This document shows, piece after piece, positions 24,817-32,829 of a stretch of 64,000 bases of DNA. The number at the start of each line of letters is the position of its first letter. Position 1 is the first letter of the stretch. The position numbers and the translations under genes are program-made. The notes beneath the pieces are model-generated. The model searched no databases. It saw only the letters and a program-made list of their open reading frames with translations, and was not told the DNA's origin. This DNA is from Massilia timonae CCUG 45783 (GTDB lineage: Bacteria > Pseudomonadota > Gammaproteobacteria > Burkholderiales > Burkholderiaceae_D), in the NCBI RefSeq assembly GCF_000315425.1, contig NZ_JH992922.1, positions 1,793,086-1,857,085 of the forward strand, read 5' to 3'.

Positions 24817-25746
24817 TTATTGCTGTTCGCGCACGGGAATCGGCACATTGCACAGGTCGATGGCGCCGGCCGCGACCTTGGTCCACGGACCGCCGCGGTT
24901 GCGCTGGGCCTCGATCACGGCCTGGAAGGCGGCGCTCTCGGTGCGCATCACCTCGAGCTTGCTGCGTTCAGGCAGCGGCACGTCGGCCGCCAGGCGTACG
25001 CTGGCGATCGGCGTGCGTTGCTCGGCTTTCTCGTAGAAACCGGCGGCGCCGGTCCCGCGCGGCATCACCGTGAGCAGCGGCATGCCGGACACGATGCGGC
25101 CGACCACGGTGATGTTGCGGTCCAGGTGGCGCGGCGCGTGGCCGATCACGGTGTACAGCTGCGAACCGTTGCCGGTATTGGACGCCTCGTCGCGCGCCAC
25201 GCCGACCATGGCGTAGCAGTGCGGCAGCCAGGCCTGGCCGGCCTTCGGGTCGCGCGCTGCCGGGAAGCCGTTCACGTGGCCCACCTGCGGCGCGTAGACG
25301 TCGCGTTCCTTCAGCTGCGTGAATTTGCCGGTGCCCTTGGCGGGCACGGTGAATTCGGCGTCCACTGTCTTGTCGGCCCTGAACGGGCGCGGCGTTTCTT
25401 CGTCCGGATCGCCCCATTGCACCACGAAGCCGTCTTGCGCGCGCATGATCCACAGGCCGTCGAAATAGCGCTCGCGCACCAGTGCGCGGATGTTCGCGGC
25501 CGCCTTCGGCGCGAAGCTCGGCGCCAGTTCCATGACCACGCGGCCGGCCGGCAGTTCCATGTACAGCGTGTTTTCCGGATCGAGGGGGCGCCAGTCGCCC
25601 GGCTGGGACGCCTTGACCACGTCCGCCACCGAGGGCTTGGGCGGCAGTTCCTTGCCGGGCCTGGCCGGCGCCGCGCTGGCGCCGCTGCTGAACAGGGCGA
25701 GGAGGGCGCTGCCGGTGAGTGCTCCGATCATGGTCATTGCCTGCAT
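24817..25746 (-). CDS. Exported cyclophilin-type peptidyl-prolyl isomerase
   Basis: A 309-residue protein with a signal peptide (cleavage near SGASAAPA, residue 25). Residues 60-265 form a cyclophilin-like domain ([38 protein letters not shown], then [12 protein letters not shown]). The order is typical, but catalytic-site motifs diverge from PpiA, so isomerase activity is likely but not certain. It would act in the periplasm. GGAG lies about 5 bases before the ATG. It is upstream of and co-directional with mutL, with a 44-base gap. Confidence 0.8.
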   Translation of the reverse strand: MQAMTMIGALTGSALLALFSSGASAAPARPGKELPPKPSVADVVKASQPGDWRPLDPENTLYMELPAGRVVMELAPSFAPKAAANIRALVRERYFDGLWIMRAQDGFVVQWGDPDEETPRPFRADKTVDAEFTVPAKGTGKFTQLKERDVYAPQVGHVNGFPAARDPKAGQAWLPHCYAMVGVARDEASNTGNGSQLYTVIGHAPRHLDRNITVVGRIVSGMPLLTVMPRGTGAAGFYEKAEQRTPIASVRLAADVPLPERSKLEVMRTESAAFQAVIEAQRNRGGPWTKVAAGAIDLCNVPIPVREQQ

Positions 25747-25872
25747 GTCTGCTCCGCTTCTTATTTATGTGCGGGCAATTGTAGCCCAGCGCGCTGCCAG
25801 GCCCTCCAGATCGCGTGAACATCTTGCAAGAGGGGAGAGGGCTATAATGTCAGGCTCTCGTTTAGGAATATC

Positions 25873-26520
25873 ATGGACCTGATGCACCTGTTCGACATGC
25901 TGCTGCACGTCGACAAATCCCTCGGCGCCCTGCTGGCCCAGTACGGCACCTACGTCTACCTCGTCCTGTTCGCCATCGTGTTCTGCGAGACCGGCCTGGT
26001 GGTCCTGTTCTTCTTCCCCGGCGACACCCTGCTGTTCATCGCCGGCGCCTTCTGCGCCACCGGCGAGATGAGCTATCCGCTATTGACGACCTTGCTGGTG
26101 ACCGCCGCCGTCACCGGCAATACGGTGAACTATTTCATCGGCGAAGCGGTAGGCCATCGCATGTTCACGCATAACTATCGCTGGATCAACAAGGATGCCC
26201 TCACGCGCACCCATGCCTTCTTCGAAAAGCATGGCGGCAAGACCATCATCCTGGCGCGCTTCCTGCCGGTGGTGCGCACCTTCGCGCCCTTCGTGGCCGG
26301 CGTGTCCGACATGACGCACACCCGCTTCCAGCTGTACAACGTCGCGGGCGCGCTGCTGTGGGTGGCCAGCCTGGTAACGGCCGGCTATTTCTTTGGCCAC
26401 GTGCCGATCATCAAGGACCACCTGACCGAGATCGTGCTGGTGGGCGTGAGCGCGGCCATCGTGCCGCTGGCGATCGGCGGTCTGTACAAGCTTGGCCGGC
26501 GCATGCTCAGCCGTAATTAA
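25873..26520 (+). CDS. DedA family membrane protein
   Basis: A 215-residue inner-membrane protein with the DedA/VTT pattern: [34 protein letters not shown], then [20 protein letters not shown] and TFAPFVAGV. At least five hydrophobic segments are visible. DedA proteins are linked to lipid scrambling, proton-motive-force maintenance and envelope stress resistance. The Arg in ARFLPVVRT, needed in characterised members, is present. It is monocistronic with its own terminator. Confidence 0.92.
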   Translation: MDLMHLFDMLLHVDKSLGALLAQYGTYVYLVLFAIVFCETGLVVLFFFPGDTLLFIAGAFCATGEMSYPLLTTLLVTAAVTGNTVNYFIGEAVGHRMFTHNYRWINKDALTRTHAFFEKHGGKTIILARFLPVVRTFAPFVAGVSDMTHTRFQLYNVAGALLWVASLVTAGYFFGHVPIIKDHLTEIVLVGVSAAIVPLAIGGLYKLGRRMLSRN

Positions 26521-26541
26521 CATTTAGAATGACAAGTCGGC

Positions 26542-26571
26542 AAAAGGCGTAAATTCAGCGCCTTTTGTTGC
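26542..26571 (+). terminator. Intrinsic terminator of the dedA-like gene
   Basis: AAAAGGCG (26542-26549) pairs with CGCCTTTT (26559-26566) across a 9-base loop, followed by GTTGC. It begins 21 bases after the stop. Confidence 0.8.
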
Positions 26572-26638
26572 TGCAGCGCACTCAAGTTAGCTGCGCCGGG
26601 TCCGATAAGGATAGGGTAAGCACACTATCTGGACACCC

Positions 26639-27664
26639 ATGCGTAACCTGATCGCACTATTCGCCTTGAGCCTGAGCCTGACCATGGCCACGGCGCATGC
26701 GAACGATGCAGCCCCGACCAAGCCTGCGGCCGAGAAGCCCGCGGCGATTGCCTCGATCAAGCCGAACCTGCGGCCTGCCGGGGCCACCCCGGCTGCCGCC
26801 CAAAAATCCGAAGAAGATGCGGAAGTCGACCTGTCGGTCCGCATCGCCGAAAAACTGGCCGAGCTGCGCGCCAAGCAGGCGCTGCGCGCCGAGGAAGCCG
26901 CACGCGCACGCCGCGCCGCGGACGCCCGCCGCAAGAAGGAAGCCGCCGCCGCTGCCGCCGCGGCAGTCGAAGCCGCCAAGCCGAAGAACGGCACCCATTG
27001 GACCTATGAGGGCGAGTTCGGTCCCGAGAACTGGTCGAAGATCAATACCGCTTGGGCAGCCTGCAATACCGGCAACCGCCAGTCGCCGATCGACCTGCGC
27101 GACGGCATCAAGGTCGACCTGGAGCAGATCAACTTCGACTATCACCCGAGCTCGTTCAACGAGATCGACAATGGCCATACGATCCAGGTGAATGTCGCGG
27201 GCGGAAACTTCCTGAGCGTGGGCGGGACCACCTACGAGCTGCAGCAATTCCACTTCCACCGTCCGGGCGAGGAGCGCATCAACGGCAAGGGCACCGAGAT
27301 GGTCGTGCATCTGGTGCACAAGAGCTACGACAACAAGATCGCGATCCTGGCGGTGCTGCTCGAGCGCGGCGACGCCAATCCGATGATCCAGACCGTGTGG
27401 AACAATCTGCCGCTGGAAAAGCACATGACGGTGACGCCGTCGATCGTGATCGACGTCAACGAGATCCTGCCAGCGCGACGCGACTACTTCACCTACATGG
27501 GGTCGCTGAGCGAGCCGCCATGCACCGAGAACGTGCTGTGGCTGGTGATGAAGCAGCCGATGACGGCGTCGCCGCAGCAGATGGCCTTGTTCTCGCGCCT
27601 GTATCCCTTCAATTCGCGGCCTGTGCAGCAGGCGAACGGGCGGATGATCAAGGAATCCATGTAA
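26639..27664 (+). CDS. Exported alpha-class carbonic anhydrase with helical N-terminal extension
   Basis: A 341-residue protein. A signal peptide (residues 1-21, ending ATAHA) is followed by an unusual 95-residue segment: Pro/Ala-rich to about 55, then an Ala/Arg/Lys/Glu-rich helix (about 60-112). The alpha-CA domain runs from about 118. Zinc ligands are His205 and His207 in QFHFH and His224 in MVVHLVH. The conserved NRQSPIDL and PPCTENVLW motifs are present. It interconverts CO2 and bicarbonate in the periplasm. It is a single gene followed by a bidirectional terminator. Confidence 0.93.
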   Translation: MRNLIALFALSLSLTMATAHANDAAPTKPAAEKPAAIASIKPNLRPAGATPAAAQKSEEDAEVDLSVRIAEKLAELRAKQALRAEEAARARRAADARRKKEAAAAAAAAVEAAKPKNGTHWTYEGEFGPENWSKINTAWAACNTGNRQSPIDLRDGIKVDLEQINFDYHPSSFNEIDNGHTIQVNVAGGNFLSVGGTTYELQQFHFHRPGEERINGKGTEMVVHLVHKSYDNKIAILAVLLERGDANPMIQTVWNNLPLEKHMTVTPSIVIDVNEILPARRDYFTYMGSLSEPPCTENVLWLVMKQPMTASPQQMALFSRLYPFNSRPVQQANGRMIKESM

Positions 27665-27670
27665 AACAAA

Positions 27671-27694
27671 AAAACGCGCCGAGGCGCGTTTTTT
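27671..27694. terminator. Bidirectional terminator between convergent genes
   Basis: AAAACGCGCC (27671-27680) pairs with GGCGCGTTTT (27683-27692) across a 2-base loop, with A and T runs on both sides. It serves the carbonic anhydrase gene and the convergent mutarotase gene. Confidence 0.9.
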
Positions 27695-27713
27695 CATGAT
27701 CTGGGCGAGAACG

Positions 27714-28499
27714 TCAGGAAACGCGGTAACGGCCTTCCCACACCGCACCCGGCGCCAGCTCGACCGGCGTCAGCTGCGCCGGCTCGATGCACACGAAGCG
27801 CTGGTACTCGTCGTCTTCCATGTCGGCCAGCGCGGCCGTGTCCGCGGCGCCCGGATTCCATACCACGGCATCCCGGAAGCCTTCCTGTTCCAGCGTCAGG
27901 ACGCGCGCCCAGGTGCCCAGGGTGATGCCGTCGCCCACGTTCTCGTAGACCACGTCGAGCTTGTCCGCGATGGACAGCGTCCCCGCCTCGAGCCCCTCGA
28001 TGCGCACGTCCGCCAGGTGCGGCACCAGGTGATAGGTATGCAGCGCCGCCGCGAACGGGAAGGGCGCGTCGCCCGTGTTGCGCACGCTGAACGCCATCTC
28101 CAGCTGATTGGCGCGCACGGTCACGCGCAGCGCCAGCGCGAAGCGGTGCGGCCAGGCGGCGGCCGTCGCCGGCGCCAGGTCGGCATCAGTCAGGCCGAAC
28201 TCGGCCCACGCCGCATCGCCCTCGATGCCGTGCGCTTCCAGGCGCCAGCTGCTGACCCGCGCAAAACCATGGCGCATGCCGTCGCCGCGTTCGGCGAACT
28301 GGGGAAAGATGACGGGCACGCCGCCACGGATCGCGCGGCTGCCGTCCAGGGCCGAGCGGGTGCTGAGGAACATGCGCTCGCCGCCGTCGGCGCCATGCCA
28401 GGACACCAGGTGGCCGCCATACAGGGTGACGACGGCGCTGGCGCCGTCGGGCGCCGTGATGCGAATCGCGGGCAGTTGCCCGAAGGTGATGTTTTCCAT
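27714..28499 (-). CDS. yeaD: D-hexose-6-phosphate mutarotase
   Basis: A 261-residue aldose-1-epimerase superfamily protein of the YeaD/YMR099C type. It has YGGHLVSWHGADGGERMFLS and GGVPVIFPQFAERG, the family's phosphate-sugar pocket. MRHGFARVSSW carries the catalytic His region, and CIEPAQLTPVELAPG ends the domain. It interconverts hexose-6-phosphate anomers in the cytoplasm. The start at MENITFGQLP is chosen because upstream residues are not family-like. It lies 13 bases downstream of amiC. Confidence 0.88.
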   Translation of the reverse strand: MENITFGQLPAIRITAPDGASAVVTLYGGHLVSWHGADGGERMFLSTRSALDGSRAIRGGVPVIFPQFAERGDGMRHGFARVSSWRLEAHGIEGDAAWAEFGLTDADLAPATAAAWPHRFALALRVTVRANQLEMAFSVRNTGDAPFPFAAALHTYHLVPHLADVRIEGLEAGTLSIADKLDVVYENVGDGITLGTWARVLTLEQEGFRDAVVWNPGAADTAALADMEDDEYQRFVCIEPAQLTPVELAPGAVWEGRYRVS

Positions 28500-28512
28500 G
28501 ATGGGATCAGGC

Positions 28513-30027
28513 TCAGGTCTGGCGGCTCTTGGCCATGGGCGGATTATCGGCGAAATAGCGGCGGATGCCATTCGTGATCGCGTTGGCCAGCTGGTCCTGG
28601 TAGCCGTCGTCGTTCAGGCGCGCTTCTTCCTGCGGGTTCGAGATGAACGCGGTCTCGACCAGGATGGAGGGGATGTCCGGCGCCTTCAGCACGGCGAAGC
28701 CGGCCTGCTCGACCGAGGCCTTGTGCAGGCGGTTGATGCCGCCGATTTCCTTCAGCACGGCCTTGCCCAGCTTGAGGCTGTCGTTGATCTGGGCCGTGGT
28801 CGACAGGTCGAACAGCACGCTGGCCAGGTGCTTGTCGCTGGTGCCCGTCAGGTTGGCGCCGCCGATCAGGTCGGCCTTGTTCTGGTCATTCGCCAGCCAG
28901 CGCGCCGCGCTCGAGCTGGCGCCTTTTTCCGACAGCACGAACACCGACGAGCCGCGCGCGGTCGGCGAAATCCAGGCGTCGGCGTGGATCGAGACGAACA
29001 GGTCGGCCTGCACCTTGCGCGCCTTTTGCACGCGGGTGCCCAGCGGCACGAAGAAGTCGCCGTCGCGGGTCAGCATCACGCGGGTATTCGGCATCTGCTC
29101 CAGCTTGGCCTTGAGGCGCTTGGCCACCGCCAGCACGATGTCCTTCTCGCGGCTGCCCTTGGCGCCGATCGCGCCCGGGTCTTCGCCGCCATGGCCCGGA
29201 TCGAGGGCGATGGTGATCATGCGCGCCACCTTCTGGGCAGGCAGGGGGGCGCTCGCCTTGGCCGGCGGCGGCTGCACCGCCAGGGCCGGCGCCGTGCCCT
29301 TCAGGCCCGACATTTCGGCTTCCAGCTTGGCGATCGCGTCCGGGCCGGCGTTCGGCTGGGTGCGCGGGACGGCGGGCGGCGGCACGGGAATCTGCACCGG
29401 CGGCGTGCCGGTGGCGGGATTGGGCGAGGCCGGCGCGCCAGCCACCGGGGTGGCGGCGACAGGGTCGCCCAGGGCCGGCTGGTCGGCCGCCAGGGTCGTG
29501 GTCGGGCCCGGGCTCCAGTCGCCCTGTTCGATCAGGGCGGCGATCGGGTCGACCGGAGTGGCCGGGTACAGGTCGAACACCAGGCGGTGCTGGTAGCCGG
29601 CCACCGGCGCCAGGGTAAATACCTGCGGCTTGATCTCGGCCTTCAGGTCGAACACCAGGCGCACCACGTTCGGGCGGTTCTGGCCGACCCGGACCTGCTT
29701 GATGTAGGGGTCGTTCGGTTCGATCTTGGCCACCAGGCTCTTGAGCGTGTTGCTCAGGGCGAGGCCGTCGATATCGACCACCAGGCGCGGCGGATCGGGG
29801 ATCAGGAAGTGTTCGGCCTTGAGGTCGGTGTCGTTTTCCAGCGTCACCCGGGTGTAGTCGGGGGCGGGCCAGACACGCACGGCCAGGATTTCATTGGCGC
29901 TGGCGCGCAGCGGGATGACGGACAGCAGCAGCGTGCCGCCGGCCTTGAGCAGGACACGGCGACGCGAGGACGAAGGCGTCACGCGGGCGGCTGGGGCGGC
30001 AGAAGGGGAGCGAGACGGTCGAGGCAT
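28513..30027 (-). CDS. amiC: N-acetylmuramoyl-L-alanine amidase AmiC
   Basis: A 504-residue periplasmic cell-division amidase. A Tat-type signal (SRRRVLLKAGG, residues 21-31) precedes an AMIN domain (about 45-155) for septal localisation. A Pro/Ala-rich linker leads to an Amidase_3 domain (about 270-490). Candidate zinc ligands are in LDPGHGGEDPGAIG and in VSIHADAW, with the catalytic Glu in ILVETAFISN. It cleaves peptide stems from septal glycan to separate daughter cells. Its 5' end overlaps tsaE by 49 bases, the common tsaE-amiC operon order. Confidence 0.95.
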   Translation of the reverse strand: MPRPSRSPSAAPAARVTPSSSRRRVLLKAGGTLLLSVIPLRASANEILAVRVWPAPDYTRVTLENDTDLKAEHFLIPDPPRLVVDIDGLALSNTLKSLVAKIEPNDPYIKQVRVGQNRPNVVRLVFDLKAEIKPQVFTLAPVAGYQHRLVFDLYPATPVDPIAALIEQGDWSPGPTTTLAADQPALGDPVAATPVAGAPASPNPATGTPPVQIPVPPPAVPRTQPNAGPDAIAKLEAEMSGLKGTAPALAVQPPPAKASAPLPAQKVARMITIALDPGHGGEDPGAIGAKGSREKDIVLAVAKRLKAKLEQMPNTRVMLTRDGDFFVPLGTRVQKARKVQADLFVSIHADAWISPTARGSSVFVLSEKGASSSAARWLANDQNKADLIGGANLTGTSDKHLASVLFDLSTTAQINDSLKLGKAVLKEIGGINRLHKASVEQAGFAVLKAPDIPSILVETAFISNPQEEARLNDDGYQDQLANAITNGIRRYFADNPPMAKSRQT

Positions 30028-30488
30028 AGCAGGCCTAATTCGGACAACGCCTGCAATTCTACATCACGGCCGGGCCCGCTAACGTTGAGCAAGATACGCA
30101 AGTCGGGCGCCGGCAACACCGGATCGCCTTTTTCGGGCCACTCGACGATGCACACATTGCGCCCGTCGAAGTCCTCGCGAAAGCCCGCGTCCAGGAATTC
30201 TTCCGGACTCGACATGCGGTACAGGTCGTAGTGGATCACGTTCAACGGCTTGCCATCGAGCATTACCCGATACGGTTCCGACAAGGTATAGGTCGGGCTC
30301 TTCACGGTGCCGGCATGGCCGGCCGCCTGCAGCAGGGCACGGGTGAGGGCGGTCTTGCCGGCGCCGAGGTCGCCGTGCAGATAGATCACCAGGCCCGGCT
30401 GCAAGGCGCGCGCCAGGGCGGCGCCGAGGGCGGATGTGGCGGACTCGTCCGGCAGATAGCGCTGCAAGCGCGATTTAAAAGGCTGCAT
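29979..30488 (-). CDS. tsaE: tRNA threonylcarbamoyladenosine biosynthesis ATPase TsaE
   Basis: A 169-residue P-loop protein with GDLGAGKT at residues 39-46, the family's SPTYTLSEPY motif, and IHYDLYRMSSPEEFLDAGF. TsaE works with TsaB and TsaD (44679-45719) to make t6A37 in tRNAs reading ANN codons. The start at MQPFKSRLQRYLPDE is preferred; upstream in-frame residues run into the divergent queG promoter. It is the first gene of the tsaE-amiC-yeaD unit. Confidence 0.93.
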   Translation of the reverse strand: MQPFKSRLQRYLPDESATSALGAALARALQPGLVIYLHGDLGAGKTALTRALLQAAGHAGTVKSPTYTLSEPYRVMLDGKPLNVIHYDLYRMSSPEEFLDAGFREDFDGRNVCIVEWPEKGDPVLPAPDLRILLNVSGPGRDVELQALSELGLLCLDRLAPLLPPQPPA

Positions 30489-30528
30489 CGAATAAAATAG
30501 CGAGTTGTTCTGCGTGATTTCTTGCGGT

Positions 30529-31626
30529 ATGCCCACTTCCCCCAACCCTGCCCCCGACCTGCCCGAGCTTGCGCGCGCCATCAAGGCGTGGGGCAAGGAG
30601 CTGGGCTTTGCCGACGTGCGCGTCGCCGACGTCGACCTGGGCCACCTGGAGGCCGGGCTGCAAGCCTGGCTGGACGCGGGTTACCACGGCGAGATGGATT
30701 ATATGGCAAGCCATGGCATGAAGCGTGCCCGTCCCGCCGAACTGGTGCCGGGCACGGTGCGCGCCATCGTGGCGCGCATGGATTATCTGCCCGCCGCCCA
30801 GGATGCCGACTGGCGCGCCCGGGAGCGCCTGCGCCAGCAGGATCCGGAGGCCGCCGTGGTTTCGGTGTATGCGCGCAGCCGCGACTACCACAAGGTCTTG
30901 CGCAACCGCCTGCAGTCGCTGGCCGGCCGCATCCAGGACGCGATCGGGCCGTTCGGCTTTCGGGTGTTCACCGATTCGGCGCCGGTGATGGAGTTGCCGC
31001 TGGCCGAAAAGGCCGGCCTGGGCTGGCGCGGCAAGCACACGCTGCTGCTGTCGCGCGCGGCCGGCTCGACCTTCTTCATCGGCGAGATCCTGGTCGACCT
31101 GCCGCTGCCCGTCGACCCGCCCACCGGCGCGCATTGCGGGCAGTGCCAGTCGTGCATCGACCTGTGCCCGACCGGGGCGATCCTGGGGCCGGGCAAGCTC
31201 GACGCGCGGCGCTGCATCTCTTACCTGACGATCGAGCTCAAGAACAGTATTCCGGAAGAATTGCGGCCCCTGATCGGCAACCGCATCTATGGCTGCGACG
31301 ATTGCCAGGTGGCCTGTCCGTGGAACAAGTTTGCGCAGCGCGCGGCGGTGCCGGATTTCGACGAACGCAATGGCTTGGGTGGAGGCGACCTGCTCGAGCT
31401 GTTCGCCTGGGACGAAGAAGAATTCAACCGCCGCATGGAAGGCAGTCCGATCCGCCGCATCGGCCATGAGCGCTGGTTGCGCAATCTGGCGGTAGGGTTG
31501 GGAAATGCCGCCGAGAAAAAGCGTGGGGATGCTGTCATCGTGGCGGCCTTGCAATCCCGGCTTGATCATCCATCCGAACTGGTGCGCGAACACGTCGCCT
31601 GGGCCCTGGCGCGCCACGCCGCCTGA
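30529..31626 (+). CDS. queG: Epoxyqueuosine reductase QueG
   Basis: A 365-residue protein. Two [4Fe-4S] sites are visible: CGQCQSCIDLCPTGAI and CDDCQVACPWN. The N-terminal cobalamin-binding part has RVADVDLGHLEAG and YHGEMDYM, and a C-terminal HEAT-like end is HPSELVREHVAWAL. QueG reduces epoxyqueuosine to queuosine in tRNA using B12. It is divergent from tsaE with a 40-base intergenic gap that must hold both promoters. Start ATG at 30529. Confidence 0.95.
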   Translation: MPTSPNPAPDLPELARAIKAWGKELGFADVRVADVDLGHLEAGLQAWLDAGYHGEMDYMASHGMKRARPAELVPGTVRAIVARMDYLPAAQDADWRARERLRQQDPEAAVVSVYARSRDYHKVLRNRLQSLAGRIQDAIGPFGFRVFTDSAPVMELPLAEKAGLGWRGKHTLLLSRAAGSTFFIGEILVDLPLPVDPPTGAHCGQCQSCIDLCPTGAILGPGKLDARRCISYLTIELKNSIPEELRPLIGNRIYGCDDCQVACPWNKFAQRAAVPDFDERNGLGGGDLLELFAWDEEEFNRRMEGSPIRRIGHERWLRNLAVGLGNAAEKKRGDAVIVAALQSRLDHPSELVREHVAWALARHAA

Positions 31627-31645
31627 GCCGGTATGCGTCAGGCCA

Positions 31646-32026
31646 TCAGATCTCGATGCGCTTCAGGCGCAGGGCCGACCAGTCGCCGTCGATCGAGATC
31701 ATGGCCACGCCGGTGATGCCGTTCTCCTTGGCATAGGCATTGATCGAATCGCGGTTGATGTCGGTGGCCTTGGAGGCGGTCTGCTTGAGGTAGGCGATCC
31801 ACAGCGAACCCTTCTCGCCCAGCTTGCGCTTGGCGATGTCGAAATAGTGCTCGAGATCCTTGCGGTGCATGCAGAACATCAGGATCACGTCGAAGGGACC
31901 GTCGCCCTCCTTGACGATCTCGGCCGGCATCTGGGCCGCCACGTTCGGATTGACCTGGCCATTGAGCACCAGCATCGATTTGGCTGTTCGTAAAAACATC
32001 TTGTCTGCAACTGTCTTTTCGTTCAT
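31646..32026 (-). CDS. Conserved small protein, possibly DUF3052-like
   Basis: A 126-residue cytoplasmic protein. It contains a Rossmann-like half (AKSMLVLNGQVN, then PFDVILMFCMHRKDLEHYF). A segment reading KGSLWIAYLKQTASKATDIN leads to a C terminus ending DGDWSALRLKRIE. The W...K...D...W..LRL pattern resembles DUF3052, but I am not certain of the family. It has no obvious catalytic motif and stands alone between queG (convergent) and the response regulator gene. Confidence 0.65.
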   Translation of the reverse strand: MNEKTVADKMFLRTAKSMLVLNGQVNPNVAAQMPAEIVKEGDGPFDVILMFCMHRKDLEHYFDIAKRKLGEKGSLWIAYLKQTASKATDINRDSINAYAKENGITGVAMISIDGDWSALRLKRIEI

Positions 32027-32151
32027 TGGAGTTTCCTAAAAGAGAGGTGCATCGCGGCGCCCGGGGCCGCGGCGCGTTCAAGACTATTTTACAAGGCTTC
32101 CCATGAGAAGTTGGAACGCTTGACGCGCGACAAGGTCGGCAAAAAGAGGGG

Positions 32152-32733
32152 TTATTTCAACAGCCCAGCCAGCTCGACGGCGGTCTTGACCTGCATCTTG
32201 TCGAAGATATGGGCCCGGTGCACCTCGACCGTGCGCATGCTGATGCCCAGTTTATCGGCCACGACCTTGTTCATCATGCCGGCCAGGATCAGGTCGAGCA
32301 CTTCGCGTTCGCGCGCCGACAGGGTGGCCAGGCGCGCCTGCACGCCGGCCGAGGCGGCCGCCTTGCGCGAGGCGGCGAGGGCTTCCTCGACCCGGTCCAT
32401 CAGCTGGTTGTCGTTGAAGGGTTTCTCGAAGAAATCGAAAGCGCCGCGCTTGAGCGAGTCGACCGCCATCGGCACGTCGCCGTGGCCGGTGAGAAAGATC
32501 ACGGGCAGGCGCGGCAGCAGGCCGCGGCCGATCAGCGCGTCGAACACGGCGATGCCGTTCATGCCGGGCATGCGCACGTCGAGCAGGACGCAGTCGCCGC
32601 TGACGTCGAGGTCTTGCAGGGCGTCGAGGAATTCCTGGCCGCCCGCGTAACCGCGCGCGGGCAGGCCGCGCGATTGCGCCAGCCAGGCGAGCGAGTCGCG
32701 AATGACTTCTTCGTCGTCGACGATGTGCAGCAT
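32152..32733 (-). CDS. dctR: FixJ/DctR-type response regulator
   Basis: A 193-residue regulator. The receiver domain carries acidic residues DDEE near 6-9, phosphoacceptor Asp52 in LLDVRMPG, and Lys104 in FEKPF. A LuxR-type HTH follows (LSAREREVLDLILAGMMNKV, then EVHRAHIFDKM). It is downstream of the histidine kinase gene and probably controls dicarboxylate uptake, as DctR does. The symbol is assigned from context, since FixJ-type regulators are all similar. Confidence 0.85.
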   Translation of the reverse strand: MLHIVDDEEVIRDSLAWLAQSRGLPARGYAGGQEFLDALQDLDVSGDCVLLDVRMPGMNGIAVFDALIGRGLLPRLPVIFLTGHGDVPMAVDSLKRGAFDFFEKPFNDNQLMDRVEEALAASRKAAASAGVQARLATLSAREREVLDLILAGMMNKVVADKLGISMRTVEVHRAHIFDKMQVKTAVELAGLLK

Positions 32734-32829
32734 GCAGGTCTCCGTAGTGGCGGGATGGGCTTCCCGCCTTGTTGCTTTTCTCGTAAAGATGGCGCATCCA
32801 GGATAGCCCTGCGCGCCGCAGACCGAATT

